64,000 nt of DNA from the NCBI RefSeq assembly GCF_000145215.1, contig NC_014392.1, forward strand, positions 2,296,001 to 2,360,000, read 5' to 3'. Under the pieces are notes generated by a model, which worked only from the letters and a program-made list of their open reading frames with translations, searched no databases and was not told where the DNA came from. This DNA is from Caldicellulosiruptor obsidiansis OB47. GTDB lineage: Bacteria > Bacillota > Thermoanaerobacteria > Caldicellulosiruptorales > Caldicellulosiruptoraceae. Both the position numbers and the translations under genes were made by a program. This document shows positions 63,715 to 64,000 of this stretch, piece by piece (positions within the stretch are counted from its first letter, which is position 1; the number at the start of each line of letters is the position of its first letter).

Positions 63715-64000
63715 GCGGTCAAGCTCCTCGGGCCATTAGTACCGCCTTGCTCAACGCCTTACAGCGCTTACACATGCGGCCTATCCACCTGGTAGTCTAC
63801 CAGGACCCTTACCACCTCATCGGTGTGGGGTATCTCATCTTGGGGTGGGCTTCACGCTTAGATGCTTTCAGCGTTTATCCCATCCGGACTTGGCTTCCCA
63901 GCCGTGCACCTGGCGGTACAACTGGTAAACCAGCGGTCCGTCCAACCCGGTCCTCTCGTACTAGGGTCAGCTCCCCTCAAATACCCTGCGCCCGCGGCGG
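63715..64000 (-). rRNA. rrl: 23S ribosomal RNA, 3' part (continues beyond window)
   Basis: The minus strand shows the 3' end of 23S, including the sarcin-ricin region (AGTACGAGAGGACCGG) and GCGGTACTAATGGCCCGAGG near the terminus. The 3' end is placed near 63715 by analogy. The rest lies to the right of the window. Confidence 0.95.

Overview
The window is low-GC DNA with Gram-positive style Shine-Dalgarno sites and the sporulation and cell-envelope genes of anaerobic Firmicutes (spoVG, veg, purR, murC, a SipL-like protein). It is dense in plant-polysaccharide genes (GH2, GH43, GH28, GH105, GH130, cellobiose 2-epimerase). The epimerase closely matches my recollection of the characterised Caldicellulosiruptor saccharolyticus enzyme, so a Caldicellulosiruptor-like thermophilic anaerobe is the best guess. 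That assignment is an inference; no search was run.

Layout. 1-2.0 kb: end of a Ca2+-type P-ATPase and a Ca2+/cation exchanger. 2.1-7.5 kb: a coiled-coil protein with 21-bp repeats and a four-gene ABC operon of the GldA/F/G type plus DUF4340. 7.6-12.6 kb: GH2 beta-galactosidase and GH43 enzyme, with gene debris (a 22-codon signal-peptide remnant, the C-terminus of a solute-binding protein). 13.1-14.9 kb: a frameshifted IS110 element with a strong candidate bridge RNA. 15.2-22.8 kb: a pectin operon on the minus strand, from an IclR regulator through KDPG aldolase, KDG kinase, KduI, KduD and a LUD protein to GH105 and GH28. Together these release unsaturated and saturated galacturonides and convert them to pyruvate and glyceraldehyde 3-phosphate. 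23.0-28.1 kb: a second minus-strand operon (DeoR regulator, FGGY kinase, class II aldolase, TIM-barrel isomerase, 2-hydroxyacid dehydrogenase) for an unidentified sugar. 28.3-30.2 kb: a pectinesterase fragment beside a TnpB-only element.

30.3-41.0 kb is mostly chromosomal housekeeping: anti-sigma-type kinase, TadA, a DUF4129-like membrane protein, a DUF610 deacetylase-like protein, a large unknown secreted protein, SpoVG, PurR, MurC, SipL-like and Veg. 41.3-43.1 kb is the most unusual locus: a consensus promoter, two look-alike hairpins, and a 100-nt RNA with a tRNA-like T-arm and a bulged closing stem. It lies directly upstream of a DUF2828 protein that resembles the Ro/TROVE-VWA architecture. 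This looks like a Y-RNA/Ro-type ribonucleoprotein locus.

43.2-46.4 kb holds tRNA-Ser(GGA) and an IS605-type element (tnpA, tnpB, omega-RNA) whose tnpA promoter is split by an IS4-like element flanked by a 13-14 bp target duplication; the tnpA product has also lost its HUH histidines. 46.5-50.3 kb: biotin synthase and MetE under a cobalamin riboswitch. 50.3-61.0 kb: a YesMN-type two-component system, a CUT1 ABC sugar importer, GH130, a LacI regulator and cellobiose 2-epimerase, which suggests mannan or beta-mannoside uptake and phosphorolysis. 61.0-63.4 kb: ThuA-like and VOC proteins and a MoxR ATPase. 63.5-64.0 kb: 5S rRNA and the 3' end of 23S rRNA on the minus strand.
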